64,000 bases of DNA from NCBI RefSeq assembly GCF_018531445.1, contig NZ_JAHDTH010000014.1, positions 1-64,000 on the forward strand. The letters run 5' to 3'. The notes below the pieces were generated by a model that saw only the letters and a list, made by a program, of their open reading frames with translations, was not told where the DNA came from and ran no database searches. The position numbers were made by a program, and so were the translations under genes. This document shows positions 25,860-33,878 of the stretch, in pieces. Origin of the DNA: Pseudonocardia lacus (GTDB lineage: Bacteria; Actinomycetota; Actinomycetes; Mycobacteriales; Pseudonocardiaceae). The stretch's first letter is position 1; every line of letters begins with the position of its first letter.

Positions 25860-26046
25860 GAGGTCCCCCGATGGTGGGCGGTGATCGTCGCATCTCTAGC
25901 GGGGAGCCACCGCGGGTGTCAATCCGCGCGACCCGGCCGGCCGCCGTAGCGCCCGGCTGGACGAGAGCGGATGTGGTCCAACGTGGTTGGACGGATGCCG
26001 CTTTCGTCCGGTCGGGGGCGAGGTGTGCGCGGCGGGCGATCGTGCG

Positions 26047-26121
26047 TGGAGCCGGAGGTCGGGATCGAACCGACGACCTACCGCTTACAAGGCGGTTGCT
26101 CTACCACTGAGCTACACCGGC
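26047..26121 (-). tRNA. tRNA-Thr (anticodon UGU)
   Basis: On the minus strand the gene folds as a full cloverleaf: acceptor GCCGGTG/CTCCGGC, D-stem GCTC/GAGC, anticodon stem ACCGC/GCGGT with loop CTTGTAA (anticodon TGT), T-stem GTCGG/CCGAC with loop TTCGATC, discriminator T and encoded CCA. There is one T-T mismatch at acceptor position 6. Bases 26084-26121 (5' end to anticodon loop) are repeated at 47194-47231, which marks it as the integration target of the island to its right. Confidence 0.9.
26084..26121. repeat. left 38-bp attachment-site repeat (inside tRNA-Thr)
   Basis: This begins at the anticodon loop (CTTACAAGGCGG on the plus strand) and ends exactly at the tRNA 5' end (ACACCGGC). 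It is identical in sequence and orientation to 47194-47231. Bases beyond both ends differ between copies. Confidence 0.85.
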
Positions 26122-26141
26122 GGTGGAACTTGCCTTCCACC
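26122..26141. repeat. inverted repeat abutting the tRNA 5' end, island side
   Basis: GGTGGAA and TTCCACC are perfect 7-bp arms around a CTTGCC loop, starting at the base after the tRNA 5' end. The site is in the tRNA leader as now transcribed and in the island side of the attachment site. It could be a recombinase-binding arm or a leader hairpin. Confidence 0.45.
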
Positions 26142-26251
26142 TGCGGAGACTCTACCCAACAGCCCGCAGCGACACATGCACAACGCTATCACCAGTCGAC
26201 AGCGTGCCGCGGACGCAGGAGGGTGGAAGCGGGAAGGGCGCATCCTCGCTC

Positions 26252-26734
26252 ATGACCGACGCCACCCCAGGTGAGGTGTTCGTGCTCTCGCGGGAAACTC
26301 ATGTCGTGCATCGCCCACACCCAAGCAGCGACGGCGTCAGCGATCGCATGTCGCGCCAACGCCGTACCGGCACCTCGCCGGAGCTCGCGCTACGCAGCGA
26401 GCTGCACCGGCGAGGACTGCGGTTCCGGGTCGACCGGACGGTCGACGTCGACGGATTGCGCCGGCGCCGTGCGGATGTGGTGTTCACCCGTCGCCGGATC
26501 GCGGTGTTCGTGGACGGCTGCTTCTGGCATGCCTGTCCACTGCACGCGACATCGCCGAAGGCGAACGGGGAGTGGTGGGCGGCGAAGCTGGCCGGCAACG
26601 TCGCGCGGGACCGGGACACCGACGCACGGCTCGCGGCGGCCGGATGGACGGTCGTGCGGGTTTGGGAGCACGAGTCGGTCCAGGAGGCGGCGGACCGTGT
26701 CGAGGGCGTGGCCAGGCCTGCGGGCAACGCCTGA
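26252..26734 (+). CDS. vsr: very short patch repair (Vsr) endonuclease
   Basis: The protein has 160 residues from the ATG at 26252; internal starts up to 26348 are possible because the conserved part begins at MSRQRRTGTSPELALR. The Vsr fold and site are seen in HRRGLRFRVDRTVDVDG, RRADVVFTRRRIAVFVDGCFWHACPLH and the C-terminal GWTVVRVWEHE. Vsr nicks at T:G mismatches left by deamination of 5-methylcytosine and so protects hosts that carry a Dcm-type methyltransferase. One is encoded 7 kb downstream as the last gene of this operon. It is the first gene inside the island. Confidence 0.85.
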   Translation: MTDATPGEVFVLSRETHVVHRPHPSSDGVSDRMSRQRRTGTSPELALRSELHRRGLRFRVDRTVDVDGLRRRRADVVFTRRRIAVFVDGCFWHACPLHATSPKANGEWWAAKLAGNVARDRDTDARLAAAGWTVVRVWEHESVQEAADRVEGVARPAGNA

Positions 26735-26808
26735 TTCATCCAGATCACCGATCGTGCGCGTCGTGAGTGACTCCTTTCTGGGCTCCGCGTAGGGTGCCGA
26801 TCCGGTCG

Positions 26809-29403
26809 ATGATCAGGGGGATGCTCAGCGTGCTGGACGACCTGTTCCCGGTTTTCGCGGACTGGGCACGCAAGCAAGGCCTCGACGAGGCGAAGCGACG
26901 TTTCGGTCGGGCACTGGGCGATGATCTCGACGCCTACGTGGCCGAGTACGAGCGGCGGATCGCGGTGATCGAGAGCGATGATCCGCCGGTGCTGCACGGC
27001 CCGAGTGATCCGTGGTACCCGGGACCGAACGAGGCCGTCGACGTGTACTGGCCCGCGCTGCGGACGCACTTCACGACGGCGTTGGGCTGGCCCGACGAGC
27101 GGGTACGTCCGGTCGACCGCGCGTCGAGCAAGGTTGTGGCGTATACACCCCATCCGGCCCGGCCGACGTGGACGTCGAAGGGGCTCGTCGTCGGGTACGT
27201 GCAGAGCGGCAAGACCACGAACTTCACCTCGGTGATCGCGAAGGCCGCTGACGCCGGCTACAAGCTGGTGATCGTGCTGTCGGGCATTCACAACGGTCTT
27301 CGTCGGCAGACCCAGGAGCGCCTCGACGAACAACTGCACGAGCTGCGGCCGACCTCGTGGCTGATGTTGACCGACCGGGCCGACGACTTCCGCCCGCCGA
27401 AGATCCAGTCGACGGCGCTGCTGCACGGCCAGGAGTCGAAGGTCGCGCTGTGCGTGGCCAAGAAGAACGCCCGCGTCCTGGCCCGGTTGGACGCGTGGTT
27501 GGAGGACGCGTCGAAGCGGCGGATCCTGGCAGACCTCCCGGTCCTGGTGATCGACGACGAGGCCGACCAGGCCAGTGTCGCGACCACGACGATCAATCCG
27601 TTGATCAGGAAGATCCTGGCCAAGCTGCCGCGCTGCACCTACATCGGCTACACGGCCACGCCGTTCGCCAACGTCCTGATCGATCCGGCAGCGGACGACC
27701 TCTATCCGGAGGACTTCATCCTCAACCTGCCGCGCCCCGACGGGTACTTCGGCACCGAGCGGGTCTTCGGTCGGGACGCGGTCGAGGGCGACGAGGCCAA
27801 CGGCACGGATCTCGACGGCTTCGACATGGTCCGGTTCATCGACGACAGCGAGCTCGACAAGCTGCGGCCGGCCGGGAAGAAGGCCGAGGCGAGATTCGAA
27901 CCGGAGATCACCGAATCGCTGGAGGCAGCGACCCGCTGGTTCTGGCTCGCCACCGCCGCTCGCCGGGCCCGCGGCGACGACGAGCACTCGACCATGCTGG
28001 TTCACACGTCGATGAAGATCGCGGTGCACGAGAGCTTCAAGGAGCCGTTGATCGACCTTCGCGACTCGACGGTCGCGAAGTTGCGCTCGCGCGACCCGGT
28101 CCTCCTCCGGCAACTGCGGTCCCAGTGGGAGGACGAGACCGGCCGGATCCCGCGCGACGAGCTGCCCGAGTTACCCGACACCTCTTTCGGCGAGCTGCTG
28201 GAGCATCTTACCGAAGTCGTCGCGGGCACCCGCGTGGTGCTGGACAACTGCCGCAGTGAGGACCGGCTCGACTACAGCGGTGAGCCGCAGGTCGCGATCG
28301 CGGTCGGCGGCAACACCCTCAGCCGCGGTCTGACCCTCGAGGGCCTGGTCGTGAGCTACTTCGTCCGGGCCGCGAAGGCCTACGACACCCTGCTGCAGAT
28401 GGCGCGGTGGTTCGGGTTCCGCCCGGGGTACGAAGACCTGCCCCGGATCTGGATGACCGGGCAGCTGGAGTCGTGGTTCCGTCACCTCGCGACCGTGGAG
28501 CACGAGATCCGGCTGGACATCGACCGGTATGAACAACAGGGTCTGTCCCCGCGGGAGTTCGGGGTGCGGATTCGCACCCATCCCGTCCTTCGGATCACGG
28601 CGAAGATGGGCCACGCCCAGCCCGCGTACGCCTCGTACGGCGGCCGGCGGATCCAGACCCGCTTCTTCCCCGAGAGCGACACGACCTGGCTGCGCGACAA
28701 CCTGACGGCCGCGGACACGCTCATCCGCGACGCACGCGCCGACGGCGCCGTCGGGGAGTCGATGCCCGGCGGCGGAAGGCTGTTCCGGGACGTCGACGCC
28801 GACATCGTCGAGCGCTTTCTCGGCAGCTACCGCACCCACGCGGACTCCCCCGACCTGGACTCCCGCCTGGTGTCGGCCTACATCCACAAGCAGCGCACGG
28901 TCGGCAGCCTGGACCGGTGGAGCGTCGCGGTGATGGGCGCGGACGACGACAAGCACGGCACGGTCCGGCTGGGCGGACACGACTTCGGGCGGATCACCCG
29001 CGCGAAGCTCCGCGGGACCGGCCCGGACCGCGCCGACATCAAGACCCTGATGTCGAAGGACCACCGGGTCGTCGACCTGCCGATCACCGCGCAGCAGGCG
29101 CGGGCGATGAACGAGTCTGAACTGATGGGGGCCCGCAACACCGACCCCGTCGCTCGCGACCGCGGGCTGCTGCTGCTGTACCCGATCGACCCGCACTCCC
29201 AGCCCGACCCGCGCAACGTCCGGACCCGCGCCCCGCTGGACGCCGGGGACGAGGTCATCGGCATGGCCCTGGTGTTCCCCGGCAACGCCGAGGAGAAGAC
29301 GCGGGTCACCAGTAGCTACGTCAGCGTCGACCTTTCCGCCCTCGCCGTGGAGGAGCCCGAGGAAGCCGAGTACGCGAGTTTGCGCGGCGAGGACGAAGGA
29401 TGA
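26809..29403 (+). CDS. Z1 domain helicase-like ATPase (Mza/MORC-type restriction component)
   Basis: The protein has 864 residues. It carries a Walker A loop GYVQSGKTTNF, a DE motif VLVIDDEADQAS, a motif III-like IGYTATPFANVLID, and the hallmark late Z1 segment NTLSRGLTLEGLVVSYFVRAAKAYDTLLQMARWFG. The Z1 domain is a superfamily II helicase relative found beside MutL/MORC-type GHKL ATPases and DUF4420 endonucleases (Iyer and Aravind restriction systems; Mza defence system). The start is taken at 26809, a few bases after a TAGGGT hexamer; 26767 and 26821 are alternatives. It overlaps the next gene by 4 bp. Confidence 0.85.
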   Translation: MIRGMLSVLDDLFPVFADWARKQGLDEAKRRFGRALGDDLDAYVAEYERRIAVIESDDPPVLHGPSDPWYPGPNEAVDVYWPALRTHFTTALGWPDERVRPVDRASSKVVAYTPHPARPTWTSKGLVVGYVQSGKTTNFTSVIAKAADAGYKLVIVLSGIHNGLRRQTQERLDEQLHELRPTSWLMLTDRADDFRPPKIQSTALLHGQESKVALCVAKKNARVLARLDAWLEDASKRRILADLPVLVIDDEADQASVATTTINPLIRKILAKLPRCTYIGYTATPFANVLIDPAADDLYPEDFILNLPRPDGYFGTERVFGRDAVEGDEANGTDLDGFDMVRFIDDSELDKLRPAGKKAEARFEPEITESLEAATRWFWLATAARRARGDDEHSTMLVHTSMKIAVHESFKEPLIDLRDSTVAKLRSRDPVLLRQLRSQWEDETGRIPRDELPELPDTSFGELLEHLTEVVAGTRVVLDNCRSEDRLDYSGEPQVAIAVGGNTLSRGLTLEGLVVSYFVRAAKAYDTLLQMARWFGFRPGYEDLPRIWMTGQLESWFRHLATVEHEIRLDIDRYEQQGLSPREFGVRIRTHPVLRITAKMGHAQPAYASYGGRRIQTRFFPESDTTWLRDNLTAADTLIRDARADGAVGESMPGGGRLFRDVDADIVERFLGSYRTHADSPDLDSRLVSAYIHKQRTVGSLDRWSVAVMGADDDKHGTVRLGGHDFGRITRAKLRGTGPDRADIKTLMSKDHRVVDLPITAQQARAMNESELMGARNTDPVARDRGLLLLYPIDPHSQPDPRNVRTRAPLDAGDEVIGMALVFPGNAEEKTRVTSSYVSVDLSALAVEEPEEAEYASLRGEDEG

Positions 29404-30395
29404 CCGCTCCGCACGACTGGGCCCGCGAGCTCCGCCACTCGTGGCCACTCCTGCGGCCCCGGACGTCGACCGAGGTGACGACCGCGCCCCTGCCTCTCAC
29501 CTCCGACGCCCATCCGGTGCGGCTGGGGGTCGACGGGGCCGGCGCCCGTCACCTGCTGGTCCCCCTCGGTGAGGGCGACACGACCCGCGGCGACGACGGG
29601 GAGGCGACGCTCTCGGTCCGGGTCCGCACCTTCACCTTCGCCCGGGTCCCGCTGCGCTACCTCGACATCGTGTGCCTGCGCCCGGATCTGTTCGACCTGT
29701 TCGACGACGTCCTGATCGACGTGCTCGGCGCGATCGCTGCCGCGGACGGGCCCGCGGCCCGCGCTGCGGTCGACATCGTCGCGCGGTGGCGCGCACTGCT
29801 CGGCACCCGCCGGGGGCAGCTGCTGACCCTGGTCGGACAGATGTCGCTGTTCGCCGAGCTGACCGTGCTCGACCTCGTCACTCGCGGCCGACCGCTCGAC
29901 ATCGCGTGGTGGCGCGGGCCGCTGCGGGAGCCGCACGACATCGTCCTCCCGGACCGGGCGGTCGAGGTCAAGGCCGTCGGCGCGACCTCGACCTCCGTGG
30001 AGATCCACGGTGTGCAACAGCTCGAACCACCGGGACTTCCGCTGGCCCTCGTGCTCGTCGACGTGCAGGAGGACCGTGACGGGGCGACGCTGCCCGAACT
30101 CGTCGGGCGGGTGCTCGGCCGGGTCGCCGACCGGGGTGAGGCCGGCAGGCTGCTGGCCGCCGCCGGCTACTCGACACCCGACGCCGACCGCTACGACGAG
30201 CGGTTCGCCGTGACCGGACTCGGCACGGTCGAGATCACCGAGGCCGTCCCGCGGATCGTCCCGTCCTCGTTCGGCCCCGACGGCGTCCCGAAGGGCATCG
30301 GTGCGGTGACCTATCACCTGGGCCTGGATTCCCTGGACGTGCACGTCCAGCGCGGGGAGAGCGCGCTCCTCGAGTGGGTCGGAGCGACGACATGA
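29400..30395 (+). CDS. PD-(D/E)XK motif (DUF4420) nuclease-like protein
   Basis: The protein has 331 residues. The N-terminal 150 residues are a beta-rich DUF4420 module. The nuclease signature is a helix glutamate (QMSLFAELTVLD, Glu153), then PHDIVLPDRAVEVKAV with Asp180, Glu189 and Lys191, giving the E-D-ExK metal site of PD-(D/E)XK enzymes. DUF4420 proteins accompany Z1 and MutL-like ATPases in Mza/MORC systems and probably cut DNA. It overlaps both neighbours by 4 bp (ATGA), so Z1, nuclease and ATPase should be made in fixed ratio. Confidence 0.8.
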   Translation: MTAPHDWARELRHSWPLLRPRTSTEVTTAPLPLTSDAHPVRLGVDGAGARHLLVPLGEGDTTRGDDGEATLSVRVRTFTFARVPLRYLDIVCLRPDLFDLFDDVLIDVLGAIAAADGPAARAAVDIVARWRALLGTRRGQLLTLVGQMSLFAELTVLDLVTRGRPLDIAWWRGPLREPHDIVLPDRAVEVKAVGATSTSVEIHGVQQLEPPGLPLALVLVDVQEDRDGATLPELVGRVLGRVADRGEAGRLLAAAGYSTPDADRYDERFAVTGLGTVEITEAVPRIVPSSFGPDGVPKGIGAVTYHLGLDSLDVHVQRGESALLEWVGATT

Positions 30396-32203
30396 CAACG
30401 GCGCGGTGGTGGTCGCAGCCGGTCGCGGCCGAGGGCTCCACGGCCTCGAAGGGCATCCGTCGCCAGTTGGGCAGGCCCCAGCTCGACCCGCTCACCGTCC
30501 TGATCCGGGAGACCGCGCAGAACACCTGCGACGCGGCCCTTCCCGGCGGCGGGGACGTCGAGTTCGCGGTGCGCCTGCACCGACTGTCGGGCAACAAGTA
30601 CGCCGCCTGGCGTGACTTCCTGCTGCCAGAGCCGGAAGGTTCCAGCCTGGGCCTCACCGAGGCGATGGCGGCTGCACCGCTGATCATGTCCATCTCCGAC
30701 CGCGGGACGACGGGCCTCGGCGGGCCGCTGCGCGCCGACGAGAACCCGCTCGACGGCGAGCGACCGGACTTCGTCAACTTCATCCGGAACGTCGGCGAGC
30801 CCAAGTCCGTCGACCTCGGGGGCGGCTCCTACGGGTTCGGCAAGGGGATCCTCTACAACGTCAGCCGCTGCCACGTCGTCGTCGCCGACAGCGTCTGCGA
30901 GTTCCGCGGCAGACTGCAACGCCGGCTGATCGGAGCCGCGCTGGGCGACGGCTACAACCACGACGGGCGCCGGTTCACCGGACGGCATTGGCTCGGGGTG
31001 GCCGACGACGGACACACCCGCCCGCTGCTGGACGACGAGGCGACGGCGATGGCCGAACGGCTGGGCATGCCCCGGTTCGCTCCCGGCGCCACCGGTACGA
31101 CGGTCACCGTCGTCGACGTCGACCTCGGACGCCGATGGGGCCAGGACGACACCGCCCGCGAACCCGAGGACGCGGCCGACTACATCGTCTCCACCATGCT
31201 GTGGAACCTGTGGCCGCGGATGCTGCAGGGCCGGACCAACCGGCTCGTCTGCTCGATGCTGCGCGACGGGTTCCGGTCCGACATCCCCGATCCGGAGCGG
31301 CTCGTCGAGCTCCAACCCTTCGTGAAGGCCTACCGCGCGCTGCAGGTGGAGGGGAACTACCAGGTACCCGTCCGCCGGACGCCGCCGACCGAGATCGGTC
31401 GCTTCGCCCTCGTCGAGGGCATGGCTCCGGTGGTGGCCGACCCGCTGCTCGCGGCTGCAGCCCCGTTCACCGGCCGGGCCCACCACTGCGCGCGGATGCG
31501 CCAGGCCGACCTCGTGGTCGACTACCAGGCAGGTGACGCGCCGGGCGACGAGATGATCCAGTTCGGGGCGGTGTTCCGGGCCAGCATGGAGGCCGACACG
31601 TTCTTCGCCGAGGCCGAGCCGCCCACCCACGACGACTGGGTGCTGAGCGGTCTGCGCGGCACGGCTCGTGGCGTGGTCCTGCTGGCCAACGGATTCGTCC
31701 GCGATCGGATGAAGGAGCGGCGCGGCGGCGACGGCCCCCGCCCGGCCGGTGAGACCCCCCTTGCCGCGCTCGCCGGACGTCTCGCCGGCCTGATGACCGG
31801 CGACGGCGACCTGGCCGAGGCGACCACCCGCTCGGGGTCCGCGCCCACGCAGGGCCGCCGCTCCGGGTCCGGCCCGCGGTTCGTGGTCGCCCCGGAGCTC
31901 GTCGACGACGGCGGATCCCCGGTGATCCGCGCCGTGGTCGCCCTGCCGACGTGGCCCACCACCCGCACCGTGACCGTCGAACCGGTCGTCGTGCTGGACA
32001 ACGGCATCGAGCCAGCCGAGGACGGTGCCGGCCGACCGGTCGTCATCGGATGGCGGTCCACCGACTCCGACCGGTCCGTCGCAGGCGCGGAACTCCTGGT
32101 CGACCGGGACACCGACCGCACCTGGGAGGTCCGGGTCCGCGCGCTGCCCGACGCTGTGGTCCGCCTCGGACTGTCCGTCCGCGAGATCGGGGCGCAGCGG
32201 TGA
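30392..32203 (+). CDS. GHKL ATPase, MutL/MORC-like
   Basis: The protein has 603 residues. The Bergerat ATP site is complete: N-box LIRETAQNTCDA (Glu40, Asn44, Asp47), DxGxG-like ISDRGTTGLGG (Asp103), and lid LGGGSYGFGKGILYNVS (143-157). The C-terminal half is beta-rich and ends with a serine/glycine/arginine-rich linker (about 475-495) and a further domain. It fits the bacterial MutL/MORC-type ATPases of restriction systems (Iyer et al.) and the MutL of Mza. Such proteins clamp and loop DNA on ATP binding. The ATG overlaps the nuclease stop by 4 bp. Confidence 0.8.
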   Translation: MTTARWWSQPVAAEGSTASKGIRRQLGRPQLDPLTVLIRETAQNTCDAALPGGGDVEFAVRLHRLSGNKYAAWRDFLLPEPEGSSLGLTEAMAAAPLIMSISDRGTTGLGGPLRADENPLDGERPDFVNFIRNVGEPKSVDLGGGSYGFGKGILYNVSRCHVVVADSVCEFRGRLQRRLIGAALGDGYNHDGRRFTGRHWLGVADDGHTRPLLDDEATAMAERLGMPRFAPGATGTTVTVVDVDLGRRWGQDDTAREPEDAADYIVSTMLWNLWPRMLQGRTNRLVCSMLRDGFRSDIPDPERLVELQPFVKAYRALQVEGNYQVPVRRTPPTEIGRFALVEGMAPVVADPLLAAAAPFTGRAHHCARMRQADLVVDYQAGDAPGDEMIQFGAVFRASMEADTFFAEAEPPTHDDWVLSGLRGTARGVVLLANGFVRDRMKERRGGDGPRPAGETPLAALAGRLAGLMTGDGDLAEATTRSGSAPTQGRRSGSGPRFVVAPELVDDGGSPVIRAVVALPTWPTTRTVTVEPVVVLDNGIEPAEDGAGRPVVIGWRSTDSDRSVAGAELLVDRDTDRTWEVRVRALPDAVVRLGLSVREIGAQR

Positions 32204-33081
32204 AGGACGTCCGGCCGTTCTTCGTCCCGCGGAACGACCTCGTCCGGGTGTCGACGTGGAGCCGCCTGGTCGAGGACGACTGGGAGGACCTCGGGGCCTT
32301 CGTCGAGAACTGGGACTACCGCACCCGGCTTCACCTGCGCTGCCACGTCGCGTGCGACGTCGCCGCAATCCGCACGTCGGCACGGCTCGACGACGGAAGT
32401 CCGATCGGCTGGTCGCTGGGCTGGCGCGCCACCGACACCGGTCTCCTCGGGGATCCCGTCGTGGTGCCGGTGTCGGACGAACCACAGACCGTCGTCCTGG
32501 ACATCCCGGCCGACCGGGCAGGCGCCGGCCTGATGCTGACCCGCCGGATCGTGCTGCGCCGCGACCGCATGTCGGCAACCCCGGGCACAGCCCGATGGGC
32601 CGGGAGCATCCTGTGGTCCGACGAGACACCGCTGCGGCTCACCGGACAGGGCTCGGCGTTCCCCAGCGAGGCGGTGGACTTCCGCGCGTACGGCCTGGAT
32701 CCCGCCGTCAGCTGGTACCTCGAGCTCCCCGCCACCACCGACCTGCCAGCGATGGGATCGATGCTGCTCCTGATCAACTCGGCCGACGCCGCACTCGTCG
32801 CTGCGGTCACCCGGCAGCGACGGCACACGGAGGTCCAGACCGCACTGGTCCAGGCGATGGAGGAGGGGGTGGTCGAGCAGCTCGTCCGGTGGGCACTGGT
32901 CCGGTGGGACCAGTTGGACGATGTCGAGCCCGACTCGATCGGTGCAGCCGCCCGGACCCTCGCCACCCGGGTGCTGCCCGATCCCGACGGCTGGACCGAC
33001 CCCCACGTGGACCAGATGGATCTCACCGCGGCCATCATCGCCGGCGCCCGCCGGATCGGCTGGGGCAGGTCGTTGGCATGA
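32200..33081 (+). CDS. uncharacterised protein of the island operon (beta-rich, 293 aa)
   Basis: I do not recognise the family. The GTG start overlaps the ATPase stop by 4 bp and the stop overlaps the next gene by 4 bp, so it is an integral part of the operon. The first 200 residues are beta-rich (HLRCHVACDVAAIRTSARL, WSLGWRATDTG, PVSDEPQTVVLDIPA), resembling a nucleic-acid or phage-protein-binding domain; the last 90 are helical (VEQLVRWALVRWDQLDDVE). No catalytic motif is seen. It takes the place that AIPR occupies in known Mza loci. Confidence 0.55.
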   Translation: MKDVRPFFVPRNDLVRVSTWSRLVEDDWEDLGAFVENWDYRTRLHLRCHVACDVAAIRTSARLDDGSPIGWSLGWRATDTGLLGDPVVVPVSDEPQTVVLDIPADRAGAGLMLTRRIVLRRDRMSATPGTARWAGSILWSDETPLRLTGQGSAFPSEAVDFRAYGLDPAVSWYLELPATTDLPAMGSMLLLINSADAALVAAVTRQRRHTEVQTALVQAMEEGVVEQLVRWALVRWDQLDDVEPDSIGAAARTLATRVLPDPDGWTDPHVDQMDLTAAIIAGARRIGWGRSLA

Positions 33082-33872
33082 CCCAGCTGTGGCCACGCCT
33101 CGGCCCCGCCGCAGCACGCACGATCTACTTCGGCCTGCGGCGACGCACGATCACCGAACTCGCCGGCGAAGCCCGGCCGACCCACGACCGCGTCACCTAC
33201 GCCGCGACCGGCGGGAGCCGGGTCGCCCCGACCGAGATCGCCGCGCTCACCGACGACCTCCGCCGCGCCGCCACCGAGTTCGGCTACCCGGTACCGGCCG
33301 AGGACGCCGAGCGGATCGCGTTCGACCGGGCTGCCGCTGAGATCCTCTACGCCCGCATGGACCTCACCACCGTCGAGGCCGCCCACAACGGCATCTGGAA
33401 CTTCCTCGCCCTGGTCGCCGCACCTGACCTCGTCCTCTGGCGCTGGACCGGCAGCACGAACGTCGAACGCTGGATCTGCACCGACCGCACCCGCCACATG
33501 TTCGCCCGCCTGTGGTGGCAGGCCCTCACCTTCGACACCCCCACCGGCGACGGCCGCCCCGACCACTCGCTCCTGCGGTCGCTCAGCGAGAGCGACCTCA
33601 ACCAGATCACCGAGCGTCGCTCCATCGCCGGCAACCCCCGCCTCGCCCAGGCCGTCGCCCGGCTCCTCGCCACGGCCCCGGCCGAGACCCGACGTCGCGA
33701 CCTGCTGCGCACCATCACCCCCCGCCTGCGCCGCAGACTCGCGTTCGTCGACTTCTCCGTCCTCACCGACGAACAGCTCGACGACCACCTCCGCGTGCTC
33801 GCCCAGGCACCGGATGACCACGCGACTGTCACGCCGGCGTGGCACCATCCGATCGCACAGACGTTCGAGTAG
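33078..33872 (+). CDS. DUF6339-like protein of the island operon
   Basis: The protein has 264 residues and an ATG inside an ATGA overlap with the previous gene. It has a helical and tryptophan-rich middle (HNGIWNFLALVAAPDLVLWRW, RLWWQAL), then LSESDLNQITERRSIAGNPRLAQAVARLL and an arginine-rich stretch RRRDLLRTITPRLRRRLAF. The pattern is that of DUF6339, a family I associate with methyltransferase-linked defence loci; the assignment is from memory and moderate. No catalytic motif is evident. It ends 6 bp before the methyltransferase gene. Confidence 0.55.
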   Translation: MTQLWPRLGPAAARTIYFGLRRRTITELAGEARPTHDRVTYAATGGSRVAPTEIAALTDDLRRAATEFGYPVPAEDAERIAFDRAAAEILYARMDLTTVEAAHNGIWNFLALVAAPDLVLWRWTGSTNVERWICTDRTRHMFARLWWQALTFDTPTGDGRPDHSLLRSLSESDLNQITERRSIAGNPRLAQAVARLLATAPAETRRRDLLRTITPRLRRRLAFVDFSVLTDEQLDDHLRVLAQAPDDHATVTPAWHHPIAQTFE

Positions 33873-33878
33873 CGTCCG

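Noticed and set aside
30314-32629. 771-codon open frame on the minus strand across the GHKL gene
   Set aside because: It is an antisense shadow of the GHKL and following genes: composition is Arg/Gly/Pro/Asp repeats with no family motif. The plus strand has clear motifs and coupled starts.
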